Of a stretch of 64,000 bases of DNA, positions 24,388 through 35,923 are shown piece after piece. A program made the position numbers and the translations under genes. Within the stretch, counting starts at the first letter, position 1; each line of letters starts with the position of its first letter. The stretch is from Hawksworthiomyces lignivorus. Taxonomy: Eukaryota; Ascomycota; Sordariomycetes; Ophiostomatales; Ophiostomataceae. The notes under the pieces were generated by a model. It was given only the letters and a program-made list of their open reading frames with translations, searched no databases and was not told where the DNA came from. Where the stretch lies: contig NTMA01000054.1 of the NCBI GenBank assembly GCA_002917075.1, forward strand, positions 217,862-281,861, given 5' to 3'.

Positions 24388-26000
24388 CTACTCGCACTGA
24401 GCCCACCACTGGCTCAGGGAAATACATTTGTATGGAGATGCACACTGAGTCGAACCTGCGTAACCAATACCGCCACATTGGCCCCATTGTTTCACTAGAC
24501 TGGTGACCGGTGACGACGATGGAGAGGCGGTCCTAGTGACAAACGTAGTTGCTAGGTTTGCAGGCGATGTGACAACTATTATAGAAGTCACTGTTTTCGT
24601 CGTGGTAGAAGGGCCGGGGCAACGCCCACTAGGAATTGATGCAGCAGAAGTAAGACGCACCGCCTCAGTTGTGGTTAGTGTTGTTACGCCTCTAACCGTA
24701 ACTGTAGTGGTAGACGAGTGTGCAGTGGTGGTTGGCAAATTATCATACGGGGTTGTAGATGTCTTTGCGGTTGTCGTTGTAGCCGCCGTCGGAGATGACC
24801 CAGAAGCCAGATCGACGGCGATCTGGCCGAGAAATCCAGTATTGGCATAAACCTGAGACATATCCCATATCATAACACCTCCGAAGCTAGAATACTGCTT
24901 CGCATATGAAATGATGGACGCCAGCGTGCTACCCGACTCATATCCAGAGCCAGCTGCTGACTCACCTCCGGGAATACCCAAAAGAACGCGTACATTCGGG
25001 TTCTTGCTAACCGTCTTGGCCCAGTTATCCCATGTGTTGAAATCAAAGTTATTTTGTGTCGGAGCACCTGGTACAAAAGACTGCAGACCGCAGTAGTTGT
25101 TATAGAATTGAACCATGACGAAATCAAACGGTACAACGCCATTAAGCATATCGTTGTCGGCGACATCTGGATATGGGCATTGCGGTGCAGCCGACAAATA
25201 GTAAGCCTTATCACCAGCTGCAGTGGCAGCGTCCATCTTGGAACGAAGCTCGGAAGCAAAGGGGGCCATGTTTGATGTGCCAGATTCGAAGTCAAAATCA
25301 AAACCATCAACCACTGCATTACCAAATGGCCGATTGACAGTACTGCTGGACTGTACAGGACCGAACATAGCCCATATCCTATCAGCTGCCGCGATTGCAG
25401 CCGATTGAGAGCTGAAACCACCTTCAGTGTACGTAGAACCTCCGATAGAGAGCAAAATAGTTTTGCCATATGTAGACTGGCATGTCTGGATATCGGCCCT
25501 AGTAATATGTGTTAGTAGCAACGGTGAGAGGGCATGTCATGAAATGATACGACCACTTACTCTAATTGAGGGCAATCCAGCAAAGCTGTCCCTGGAAAGA
25601 GTGTACAGTTATCGCCCGCGTTTGCGAAGTTGACAGTTGGATTGTTGATAACATCCAGAAAGGCTAATGGGATAATCTTTCAAATGAATGTTAGTCTCTT
25701 GAGTTTAACAAAAACTTCGTCCGTCTTGGTTCCGACTAGACCCATACATCAATGTCAGCATCTGTTTCGTAGTTAGCAGGTTATTTGTAATGCAAAGGGT
25801 AAGTCGCAAGCCTTACTTGAGCAGTAATATGAGAGACGCTCCTGTGAATTTGGCTGCCCCGTTGGCGCCTGGTGAGAGTTTTGCCCCCAGTAGATAGCAA
25901 TATTTTTACCACTCGATGGGTTGAACCCAGCTGCAGTGATAGTAATGTGGGATGATAATATTGCTGTTAGGACAGCCAGTCTTTTGTATTGAAACAACAT
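24388..26000 (-). CDS. Secreted GH18 class III-type chitinase with C-terminal CBM1
   Basis: Four exons, 26000-25817, a 14 bp microexon 25761-25748, 25676-25561 and 25498-24388, encode 474 residues (introns 55, 71 and 62 bp). A signal peptide ([17 protein letters not shown]...) precedes the GH18 barrel. IAIYWGQNS marks strand 1, [16 protein letters not shown] strand 3, and GFDFDFES is the catalytic DxxDxDxE, whose Glu is the acid/base residue. MVQFYNNYC and GVMIWDMSQ are later barrel strands. A Thr/Ser-rich linker of about 100 residues, likely O-glycosylated, leads to a family-1 carbohydrate-binding module ([12 protein letters not shown], four Cys). The enzyme should cut chitin outside the cell or in the wall, held to polysaccharide by the module. 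A role in wall remodelling or nutrition is not separable from sequence. Confidence 0.93.
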
Positions 26001-29000
26001 ATCTGCGATGACGAGTGGAGAGAGATTAATGTAGCTCGACTCGGTATGGATGTCCAAGGAATAATGGACATGCGTCCACCGGGTGCAGAACCAGAGATAG
26101 AAATTAATAACAAGCAACGGTATATAACTAGATATGTTTGATGGTGTAAGAATACGGCTGGGGCAGACAGTGCATGAGATGAAGGATGAAGTCAAGACAG
26201 GAGAGCAAACGAAGAAAGATCGGCAACCGGTGACAAGGAAACAGGAGATAGAGATAAGATGGGCAGACCGAGAGTAAATACACAAGGTAAGGTTGAGAAT
26301 AGGGGTCCGAGATGGGAATGAGATAAGGAAGGGGTCAGCTAAAAGCAAATCATCAGAAATGGAAGGTAACGAAAGAAATAGGGAGACCAGGGCGCGGCAT
26401 ACGTCCTGATGGAATGCAACAGAATAACACCATATAAAACTACCTGCAAGGAGAAGTTATTAAATGTCGAGCGAGTCGAAGGACTCCCAGGCAGACAAGG
26501 AAGTGAAGTCGATATTCGATCAAACTAGGTGGCTCACGAACAGACACAAAGGTTTTCATGGGGCTCACTGGCTTGAAGGGATGGCTCCTGGAAGCTACGA
26601 TCAATTGGAATAGAAAACAGAAGAAAAGAAAAAAAGCCAATACTGTCCCTTGGGACGTGGATATGCTATTATATACCGATACAAGACCTGGAAGAGACAA
26701 AATGAGAGAGGTTGGCATAGTATTAAGTCACAGTGGTCACTTGGCATCTAGTTTAAGGTCACTGGATATACAGTCCCATGTGGCCATGTCAAAGATTCGG
26801 AGGAAGGCGGCTTATGGAAACGTGAATGAGTAAGTCGGTAAACCATGCAGCCACAGACGGGGACCAGAGACAGCAAGGTTGGGAGATTATCTATATGGAT
26901 CTACGCGTTCTGGTTCGTGTTCAAGTTCAAGGGGGCGCAAATAAACGTACTAGGTTTTATAATAAATATGTTCCTACGCAGGGGGCGCGTGGTATGTCTA
27001 GGAGACAACAAAAGGGAGAAGGCGGCTGCCATATCCATATTTTTCTCCCCTTTGGGAGTTTAATCTAGTCGAGCTGTTACAAGTAACGAGCGGCCAACAA
27101 GAGCCTCGAACCCGTGGAAAGGAAAAAAAATAGAGGGTAGATTGCATAGATAGCTAATTGAAAATAGACCGCAAGGCTTGGGACGTGGCCAGAAAAGAGA
27201 TGTTGGGATGGAAGGCAAGGTAAAAGCCACGATGAGGAATGCGGAATTTCAAAAGTAACGGCATCAATATGACCCTTCCTTAGAATGATGGCTGTGCGAT
27301 CAAGCCGGCGAGTGCAAGCAGTGTTGAACAAAAGCGCCTCTATCTGGCATGTAGAGCTAGTATAAAGCACCTAAACGGGCAATTAACACGCATAGACAAA
27401 GTAGGGAGTCTTCACTTGCGTTAGGAATGCTGAGGGCGAGGCCGTCTAGCCTATAAGGAGAGTTATCCGTCTGCTCATTCCAGTAGGTCAGAGCCTTGTT
27501 GCTAGAGATAAACGGGGCGGCCAGCATTAGCCGAATAGTTAGCGTCTTAACAAGGGTGAGGAATGAGCTGAAACAGAGAGACATTCGAGAACCCCCCAAT
27601 ATCGAGCACATAGCTCTTTTACTCTTTTCTACGAGCATATCCATGCGTGACATGGGTTCTGATTGGGACAACTCTGATCATATATGCTACTGACATTGGA
27701 TGATGTCATACCTCCCACATAGCGGCGGTGGATGCTATGTGGCACGTAGACACGGTTCCAGTGACTACGGCAGTCATAGTGGCAGCATTAATGATATGGC
27801 GACGTGCACGTGCACTGCAATCGCTGGCCTCCAATTTATTTGCTGAGTCTCCTGATAAATAGTACAGAGACAATGTCGGAGGCAGGGAATTATCCAAGTA
27901 ACGAAGAGAAGCGAGAAAGAGATAAACATAAAGATAAATATCATCTCGATTCCCCACAGAAAAAAATTGTAGGTTGCGAGCAAGTATAGTTGACACTCTT
28001 ATATAGCGTTGCCGATGAACATGACCCATGGGAAAACGTGTAAAAATAGAGGAACGAAGCAGATAAACCTCTCCTCGGACGCTGGATAGAAGACTCAGGC
28101 ACCGAAATCGCCACGTGGGTTTTCGCTCTGCATATCAACGCTACGCAGAAGGCAAAGAAGAGAGAAGTCTGACCCGAAGCGCACAGGGAGGAACGTTTCA
28201 ACGCTGAAATACCGCGATCTTGCCTAGAGTGCTACTCAAATAACGTAACTCGTGCCGCATGATTGACATGTTTCGTGGGATTGAGACACTTTCATCCCAC
28301 GTTGTCCTATCTACAAGCTAAAAAACGGTGTGCTGCGGCTCATTTTCATGTAGGTATGTATAGCTTCTTGCCCATGATGGCGTTGAGATTCCAAATATGT
28401 TCACAACTCTTAGGCAACCTGCATCGAGCAACTTAGAGTCTGTGAAAGCGTGGCAGAGAATATGAACACACTCGTAGGAAAACACGACGGCTGAATGACA
28501 AAGGGAAAGAGAGTGCCCCAGTATATTTACCCACCCCTCCTAGGGCAGCAGGGGTTTCCTTGGACATTGGAAGTAATCTATTGATGAAGTTTACCTGCGA
28601 TGCTTGAAACCAAGGTTATCCGGTGAATTGAGAGCTCACTAGGCCAAGAAGCATTGATATCAAAGCCAGTAAACTAGGTTGAGTGAGCAGGGATTGTTAA
28701 AGAAAGTCTGCCTGCAGTTATAACCGTACAGCTCGCTATTTGGTGAACCTGTTGATGTTAGTAGTAGCACATATGACCCCGATAGAGTCAATCTATCATG
28801 GCCGGCTCCATCTCGCAAGCTGTGCTATGGATGTGTTTCGGTGAACGCCGACGTAACCAACACTGTGAAAGCCACACTTGACAGCATGTACCGCGGTACG
28901 GGAAGTCGGCTTTCGAAGACCCATGTGGCGTTGCCTGGTGACGTACACGTGTGGTTAAGAATATGACGTTTCTCCTACTCCCAAGAAGAGCGAAGGCCTA

Positions 29001-30698
29001 TTGATAGCTCACTGAGTGTGTTTGTAAGGAGAGGTTTCACAACCAAGACGAGCAAGGGGAGAGTGATCAAACAGAGCACTGGAGAAGTTGCCCAGGTCCA
29101 CGATGGTTTACGACCCAACCACATAATTTCGAAACCTAGAGCAGACGCAAGCTGTACTAAGAGTGAGCGGCTAGGAGCGCTTATCTGACAATCGAGGCAG
29201 TTCGTTTTATTCGGCACTGTGTTGAGACTGTCCAAGTTGCCCCACTTGCCATTGTTCTTATTTTAAATTACGCATACAAGTATAAATCGGTGTGCAGGTA
29301 TTAATAGATTGATGAATCTGTTGAAAATCATCCAAGACGCTGAGCGCCAGCATTACAATGCCATGCGGTTTGCAAAACAATCGTGTTGGAGAATAATTAG
29401 AATGTACTCCATACGGAGTACTGGGCCACTGGGCTTAACTTTTCCCTGACATCAAATTTATGCTCGAATTCGTACGAGGTGAGTTGTGTAATTTTCGACC
29501 CCCCAGCCAGGTCACTCTTTTGAATCTTTTTCACTGCTGTCGTCCGAATTGAGCGTAAACATCAAAAACGCGTAAAGAAGATACTGAAAGCTTAAAAGTG
29601 TTACCTCTAAACGATATGTTTCTTGCCACTACGAGATCTACCCCGTATGTCACCAGACTGCTCAGCGAAGGTCTTCCAGGGTATAAATCCAATCGGGTAG
29701 CTTTTTCAGCTGCTTTTTTGGGGCTCTGGGAGCTGTGGAATGCTTTCCCTACCCTGTAACGTTTAAATCTTAGAAACTGATCTACTGTTCGAAGGTATTT
29801 TGCCACTATGTTGATGTATTGTGTTGTTTTGATAGCGAGGTAAATAGTGGTATTGGGGGTGGCAATTCAGGTAACGACTTTGTAGGGGGATTGTTATTTG
29901 ATCAACCCACCTCGTACTTGATCGACCAATCACAAAGCTTTCTGCGAGCTCCATCAAAACAGTGTGGAATCACCCGAGGAAAACACCCCACAGTATCTCT
30001 CAAACGGCGTTCACCCCACAGATCAAGCCACTGCCCAACCCATGCACTCCACTTAATGTGTTTGTAAAGTGTAGGCGATCTTTTCCTTCCTCTTTGCCGA
30101 TGTTCGCCGGTGGTGATTTGGCGAGTTTGTGGTCTGTTCAACCTGACTGGTGTGCCCGGTTCTGCCCTATTAGCAATGGTACGATTAGCTGCTCCTTTGC
30201 CTCGGGCCAGTTTGTCATATGTCTTGCGTCTTAGTAGGCTTATATACTCACTCGCAGCAGCAGGGCCTGAAATATGATTCCTTTTCATAAAATGTGTGAG
30301 CTGGGCTCTGAAATTGGGTTGGCATCTACGACTACTTGAATGATCTCTTTCTCTTCGCTTACAGCTCGATAAATTTACATAACCTATTGTGCCGACCCTG
30401 CCATCTCCTGCCACCGTGGTATATCCCAGAGACTACCTCGTTTCAAGACCGCATACTGTTATCTGTAGCTGTATGCCGTTAATTCGTTCGCCAAGCTCCT
30501 CTTCTCATCATGCCTTACTCAGTATCCCCAAGACGCTTAGCCACCTCCGCCCAGGTTCATCCTAAGGTTCTCACATATATGCACCTAGCTAATCCCTTAT
30601 TTCGAAGGCCGGGCGTACGAAGGTTAGTTTGCTTGTGATTGTCTTAGATGGAAATATGGCCCAAGAGACCTGTACCATGGTTTATATAGGAGCCACAG
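26001..30698. other. 4.7 kb gene-poor region
   Basis: I find no supportable gene in this stretch. Open frames reach 170 codons (29902-30414, minus) but have no recognisable domain, no convincing splice partners, and overlap an opposed frame. Base composition is normal, so this is not RIP-mutated DNA. It includes the chitinase promoter at its left end, a perfect 12 bp palindrome GTGCACGTGCAC at 27804-27815, and a TACGGAGTA-type near-palindrome at 29404-29421. Long non-coding transcripts cannot be excluded. Confidence 0.5.
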
Positions 30699-30941
30699 AT
30701 GAAATACTCATTTAATCGTCTGACTAGGCTTCCTATTTATGTCATTGTGGCTGGCATCGGATACACTGTTGCAACCTATCAAGCCTCCCTGCCACAGGCT
30801 GAAGCACCGCTCGCCGCCCAAGACTCGCACCTCTCTGAAGATCGCTCTGCCCTTCTAGATGCGTACGGCGGCCGTGAGAGCCTCGAGGAGCTCGAAATGG
30901 CAGCCCGCGTATACAGTGTACAACAGCAGCGGCGCCAGTAG
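30699..30941 (+). CDS. Small single-span protein, possibly mitochondrial
   Basis: An open frame of 80 residues. The start MKYSFNRLTRLPIYVIVAGIGYTVATYQ combines a short basic head with one hydrophobic span, which is the look of an inner-membrane anchored small mitochondrial protein. The tail is polar and helical (SEDRSALLDAYGGRESLEEL). I do not recognise a named family. An AG preceded by a pyrimidine-containing stretch lies just upstream (TATATAG at about 30684-30690), so an intron in the leader is possible; joining to the open frame at 30510 fails because the splice phases give an immediate stop. The codon pattern and tidy end suggest a real gene, but chance cannot be ruled out at this length. 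Confidence 0.5.
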   Translation: MKYSFNRLTRLPIYVIVAGIGYTVATYQASLPQAEAPLAAQDSHLSEDRSALLDAYGGRESLEELEMAARVYSVQQQRRQ

Positions 30942-31570
30942 GTGGCGTTTATGTCAATATGTTAAATATTGGAGCAAATTGGAAAATGGTCTAAAGGCAT
31001 AAGGAGCTCGGAGTTCCTTGCTTGTTTGATTTATGTTATTTGTACTTATTAGGCGCTCCTACAACCTGCGCTCGTTCGTGGGCTTTGGTTCCAGCCGTAG
31101 AAGCTGAGTTGCTTCATTATTGCCAGCTTTATTTCTCTGTATTTCCCGGACATGTCACGGCATGCTAGCGCTGTGCGAGAATAGCACTGGCGGCATTTTC
31201 TAGGGAATCGGGGACTTCCATTTAATTTTATGGCTCATATTTATTAAAAAGCTTGTAGGTCCTGCGACAGACAGTGGGAAAATTCTACGCGAATGCCAAG
31301 CAATAATAGCTTTTTTTCTTCGGAGATACCTCCAGTACTAAATGATAATATATCTATGGCATTAATAATAAACCGTTACTCCTAGAGCGACTTTTCTTAT
31401 CTAGTTCCTTAATTCCATCGCCGTGAACACACTTCGATTCTGGCGCAATCTATTTCGTAATATTTCACCCCACATAAACGCCCTGGTTCAAAAGAAACCC
31501 TATTGAGAAAACTACTTCACACCCACTCTCAAGAAGTAAAAGAACAACGGCTAAGCCAGGAACTACCAAT
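30942..31570 (+). other. Intergenic region upstream of the aldo-keto reductase
   Basis: A spacer of 629 bp with no recognised gene. It must hold the reductase promoter. AT-rich patches occur, but not the C-depleted pattern of the repeat block at the right of the window. Confidence 0.4.
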
Positions 31571-32624
31571 ATGGCGTAAGTCAAGAAGAGAGAAGGAAAA
31601 CGAGCCAGGGGCTTGCCACCGATGGAACGCAGTGTATGGAACATCGTGAATTCTTATGCTTTCCCAGGAAAGAATTCGTGTTGAACACTGGAGCATCAAT
31701 GCCTGCTATTGGTCTAGGCACATGGCAATCTAAACCCCAGGATGTCCGCCGCGCCGTGGAATGCGCTCTCTCTCGCGGCTACCGGCATATTGACACCGCC
31801 TTCGCATACGGTAACGAGAAGGAGGTCGGCGCAGCCATAAAGGCCTCTGGCATTCCGCGCGAGGAGATATGGCTAACTACTAAACTGGATAACAAATGGC
31901 ACACCCGTGTAACGACAGCCCTGGACAAGAGCCTCGAGAACCTTGGCACCGATTATGTTGATCTCTATCTTGTGCACTGGCCCTGTAGTGTCGACCCTAG
32001 CGACAGTAGGAAGACTGTCGAAGGCTGGCGCTTTATCGACACATGGCGGGAGATGCAGAAACTACCTGCTACAGGTAAGGTGCGCAACATTGGCGTGAGC
32101 AACATGGGCATACGCAATCTAGAAAAGCTACTCTTGGATCCCAGCTGCAAGGTAAGATGGATAAGATGATAGCGGTTTACCTGATGCCAAGTGACCAAAT
32201 GCCCAGCAGACAATATAGGCTGGCGCTACTCAAGATTGTCCCTGCCATAAACCAGATCGAACTCCATCCTGGCAACCCGTCACCGAAGCTTCTCGCGTAC
32301 AGCACGTCCAAAGGAATCCACAGCTCGGCATACTCACCACTTGGCAGCACCGACTCCCCTCTCTACTCAGACGAGGCTATTCTTTCGATTGCCAGAGCGA
32401 AGGGCCGCTCGCCCCAGCAAGTATTGCTGCAATGGGGAATTAAAAATGGCACTAGCGTTTTGCCCAAGTCCGTTACCGAGGACCGCATCAACGCCAACTT
32501 CGACATGGATGGCTGGCAGCTGACGGATGAAGAATTTGCTAAGATATCTTCTATTCAGACTCGTTTCAAAGTTTGTGGCGATAGCTGGCTTCCGGAGAAG
32601 GTGTTCTTTGGTGATGACGAGTAA
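31571..32624 (+). CDS. Aldo-keto reductase
   Basis: Three coding exons, 31571-31575 (only 5 bp: ATG plus GC), 31668-32151 and 32235-32624, encode 292 residues with introns of 92 and 83 bp. Splicing gives MAKEFVLNTGASMPAIGLGTWQ, the usual AKR start; the frame read without splicing has an odd extra N-terminus. The catalytic tetrad is visible: Asp in HIDTA, Tyr in AYGNE, Lys in LTTKLD and His in YLVHWP. NADPH-binding segments include GVSNMGIRNLEKLL and, near the end, SVLPKSVTEDRI. The enzyme reduces aldehydes or ketones to alcohols with NADPH in the cytosol. It belongs to the group of glycerol, xylose and related small reductases; the substrate is not determined. The intron 2 acceptor (CTCAAG) has a modest polypyrimidine context. 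Confidence 0.9.
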
Positions 32625-32753
32625 TGAAAGAGCAAATCGGCGGGCATGGTGTTCGCGTACCCTCCAGGCGAGTGATTTAGAGCCAAAATTCAAACAATTT
32701 GCGACGAAGTGGTAATTCTCTTCTTTCTTCCTTCGTATATCATTTAGTTTCAA

Positions 32754-33347
32754 TTATAGCTTCGGTTCGTTATTATTGCCCATCTCATCGTGTAAAACAC
32801 GTGCAAGACTGTTGCGGACTCTTTCTGCAAGCTCCACACCCTCTTGATCATCCAGGTCTGTCCTCTGTCCTCGCCCAAACATGGTAAATCGCTCACTCCA
32901 CCGCCCCTGCCTGCGAATGTCCGGTCGGGGAATGATGTGAAAATGTGCATGGGGAACAACTTGGGCAGCAGCAGCTCCGTTGTTTTGCACTATATTCCAG
33001 TCGTCGACGCCAATTGTGCGCATGAGTGCCTTAGACATAATCGGCAGCCATCGGCCCAGCTCGCTAGCCTCAATTGCGTTGACGGACGTTAGCTTCTCCC
33101 TATGCTCTCGCGGGCAAAGGAGAAGATGACCTTCTGCCAAAGGTGCAATATCCAGAAAAGCAACAACTAAAGGCGTCGACAGCAAGATAAAAGTGTCGGC
33201 GTACGGCGTCGTACGTGACGGGCACAGTGACGGATCGGATACTGAAGGTGGCTGGAAGGGATCAAAAGGAGGAAAGCATCGAGCAATGTTGCAGAATGGA
33301 CATGTCTCCGTGTTATAAAGCGGCTCCTGACGAGAATCGGATTCCAT
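32754..33347 (-). CDS. HIT-domain (histidine triad) protein
   Basis: A single exon of 197 residues starting at MESDSRQEPL; the frame is open further upstream but has no ATG there. A CPFCNIARCFPPF segment near the N-terminus is the usual CxxC opening of Hint/HIT proteins, followed by FILLSTPLVVAFLDIAPLAEGHLLLCPREHRE and the triad PHAHFHIIPRP, whose central His is the nucleophile. HIT enzymes hydrolyse nucleotidyl-amino, dinucleoside polyphosphate or adenylylated substrates. Fungal members of this layout are often annotated as Hnt/HIT family without a fixed substrate. It is convergent with the aldo-keto reductase (129 bp apart) and head-to-head with Cwf19, another HIT-superfamily member. Confidence 0.87.
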   Translation of the reverse strand: MESDSRQEPLYNTETCPFCNIARCFPPFDPFQPPSVSDPSLCPSRTTPYADTFILLSTPLVVAFLDIAPLAEGHLLLCPREHREKLTSVNAIEASELGRWLPIMSKALMRTIGVDDWNIVQNNGAAAAQVVPHAHFHIIPRPDIRRQGRWSERFTMFGRGQRTDLDDQEGVELAERVRNSLARVLHDEMGNNNEPKL

Positions 33348-33604
33348 TTCTTTCTCTCTGAAGCAACGGTAGCATAGTTTGAAGTCCGCTGTAGCAACAA
33401 AGGTTCTACATGTGTCGATGACAGTGCACAGTGTGTTAGAAGTCAGTACCAATATACTTGGCCCCGCAACTACAAATTTCGATTATGTAACACTTGTGAG
33501 AGCTGGCGCTAGGACTTGACTGGGCACTACAGGGTAACGTAGAAATCTACAGTCGAACGCAAATCAGTTTCACTGCACTTCATTTACCCGAAACACTTTT
33601 GGAA
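33348..33604. promoter_or_regulatory. Bidirectional promoter between HIT and Cwf19 genes
   Basis: Only 257 bp separate two start codons facing apart, so both promoters and both leaders must overlap here. I identify no specific transcription-factor site. Shared promoters of this size usually mean common basal control. Confidence 0.6.
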
Positions 33605-33698
33605 ATGGATGGCCTCGCCGAGTTTGAGAAGGAGCTTGTACAGAGAAAAGCACATAGAGAAGAAGACAGGCTCCAGAGAAGTGAGAAGACGCACCACC

Positions 33699-33748
<50 letters not shown>

Positions 33749-35923
33749 CGCCACCATCATCCCGAACACAGACGCAATACCTCGCGAGAACGGCACGGTA
33801 ACAGTAGGGACCGGGGCAAAGAAACCGAGAGAGACAGAGATAGGAATAGAGAAAATTCCAGCCGTGGAGGAAATACGACACATAGTCATCGAAACCCCGA
33901 CCATAATCGAGATATAACGACAGACAAACATCAGCGTTACAGGTCACGAGGCGAGAGCTCTGACGACGATGGCAGTCGTCGACACAAACGCTCACGGCCT
34001 TCAAAAACTGTAAAAGACGAAAATGAGGTTACTGCGCGACAGAAAAAAAATGTTTATGGAGATGTCGGCGGCGATGACACTGGTGGCAGACGCAGTGCGC
34101 TCAAGCACCCTGAGGCTCATGATCCAAAGCAGGATCTGCCGGTACCGGGTGAGGAGAAGCCATCACGCGGACAGCCCCAGGTGAGGGATTCCTGGATGGC
34201 GAAACCCTCGGGGGTGGGTATCGATTACATTTACCGCCATAAAACAGAAAAAGCGCACCCGCCAAAAGATACTAGGCACTATGAAGTTTCAGAGCGTGAA
34301 CTGAATAATGATGTTATGCGGCGCCTTAATCATGGAGAAACATTCGATATGCTTGACCTACCTGCCCAGCCCGCAGTAAAGTATACTTTCGGGGACGCAG
34401 GATCTCAATGGCGGATGACGAAACTCAATGGAGTCTATACTGCCGCCAAGCAGACCGATCGGCCGGTAGAGGAAGTGGCTCTGGAGCGCTTTAGGAACCT
34501 GCAAGAATTTGACGAAGCCCGCGAAGAGAAGGCTGAAATGGAAAGGAGAGAGCTTTACGGCAAGGGATATACTATCAACGAAAAACCCACAGGAGAGCTG
34601 TATAAGGAACGAGTAGAGCGGATCAGGAGAACATCTGCACGGAAGGAAGAAGATGACGACAATAAAGCCAGCGGTGCGTCCATTCCAGAGCAGCCGCAGC
34701 AAGGCGCCATTCCGTTGGACCAGACATCTCTCAACCGCCTACGTGCGCAACTGATGAGAGCAAGGCTTCGGCACTCCCCAGACGTCGCCCAACTTGAATT
34801 AGAGTATAACCAAGCCTTGGCAGTGTTCTCCTCGGGGGTTGCGCAGATCTCTTCCGAGAGCGCGGTGGTGCTGAATGCGGCACACAGCCGCATGTTGGCC
34901 GGCACGAGAGGCGAAGTTAAGGCGATCGAGTCTAGGAGGGGCAAGGAGCGTGGCCTCGTAGAGGCAAACGAGGACATGAGTATTGGGGACATGGTGCGAG
35001 AGGAGCGCCGCACTCGCGGTATGGTTGGCGGAGAAGGCTTGCGTTTTGCGGAACGCATAGCTAAGGACGCGAAATTCGACGACGATCTCGAGTATCTCGA
35101 TGACAACGCCGAAAAACTCGCTAAGCACATGCATAAATCGGAATCAAATCTGAAGAATGCTGCAGTCCACGAGTTCACAAAGATGAACAAGATCCTAGAC
35201 TCTTGTCCTTTATGTCACCACGAAGACCGCGAACCGCCTCGAGACCTCCCGCTTGCGCCTATTGTGTCCCTGGCTACACGCGTGTTTCTCACGCTACCCA
35301 CAGAGCCAGAGCTAACTGGTGCAGAAGGCGGTGCCGTGATTGCGCCCGTGGAACATTATACAAACTTGCTCGAGTGCAGCGATGACGAGTGGGAAGAAGT
35401 TCGGAACTTCATGAAATCTCTCACTCGCCTTTACCATGATCAGGGTCGCGACGTCATTTTCTATGAAAATGCAGCTGCACCAAATCGTCGCATGCACGCT
35501 GCACTAGTGGCAGTGCCGATACCATACGAGCTAGGAGCCACAGCCCCAGCATTCTTTAGAGAGGCAATGCTCTCAGCGGACGAGGAATGGAGCCAGCACA
35601 AGAAAGTCATCGACACCGGGAAAAACGCGCGTGATGGACTGGGAAAGCAAGCTTTTAGGAAAAGCATTGCCAAGGAGATGCCCTACTTCCACGCTTGGTT
35701 CACACTGGATGGCGGACTTGGCCATGTTGTGGAAGACGCGAGCCGCTGGCCAAAGGGGGATCTGTTTGCGAGAGAGATTGTTGGAGGCATGTTAGATGTA
35801 GATGCAACCATTGTTAAACGTCAAGGTCGCTGGCAGCAAAACGATCCCAGGCTTGACGGCTTCAAGAAGCGGTGGAGGAAGTTCGATTGGACGCGCGTTT
35901 TGACGGAAAGGCAACACAGTTGA
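33605..35923 (+). CDS. Cwf19/CwfJ-family spliceosome-associated protein
   Basis: A single exon of 772 residues from MDGLAEFEKEL. A poly-Gln run of about 17 residues (33698-33748, pure CAA) and a His/Arg/Asp-rich stretch fill the N-terminus. A conserved middle follows (DSWMAKPSGVGIDYIYRHK, GSQWRMTKLNGVY, GDMVREERRTRGM), and then the two CwfJ C-terminal domains: CPLCHHEDREPPRDLPLAPI, RVFLTLPTEPEL, GGAVIAPVEHYTNLLE, DVIFYENAAAPNRRMHAALVAVPIP, and finally HAWFTLDGGLGHVVED. These domains are relatives of the HIT fold. Cwf19 in fission yeast belongs to the Cdc5/NineTeen-related spliceosome and its relative Drn1 partners the lariat debranching enzyme, so a nuclear role in lariat release or turnover is expected. 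Confidence 0.93.
33698..33748 (+). repeat. (CAA)17 microsatellite coding for poly-Gln
   Basis: Seventeen uninterrupted CAA codons lie in frame inside the Cwf19 gene. Because the tract is pure, it is probably length-variable between strains. The long Val/Leu-rich frames on the opposite strand are its shadows and are not genes. Confidence 0.95.

Noticed and set aside
27804..27815. 12 bp palindrome GTGCACGTGCAC as a regulatory operator
   Set aside because: Single occurrence, no gene near it; a chance palindrome cannot be excluded.
29902..30414. 170-codon open frame on the minus strand in the gene-poor region
   Set aside because: No domain, no hydrophobic or coiled pattern, no splice partners; overlaps an opposed 90-codon frame. 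Chance is likely.
30510..30641. Open frame from an ATG at 30510 as first exon of the small protein at 30699
   Set aside because: The only good donor (near 30630) has a phase that gives a stop directly after joining to the acceptors near 30690.
33570..34004. Minus-strand frames with poly-Val and poly-Leu runs
   Set aside because: They are the antisense reading of the CAA tract in Cwf19.
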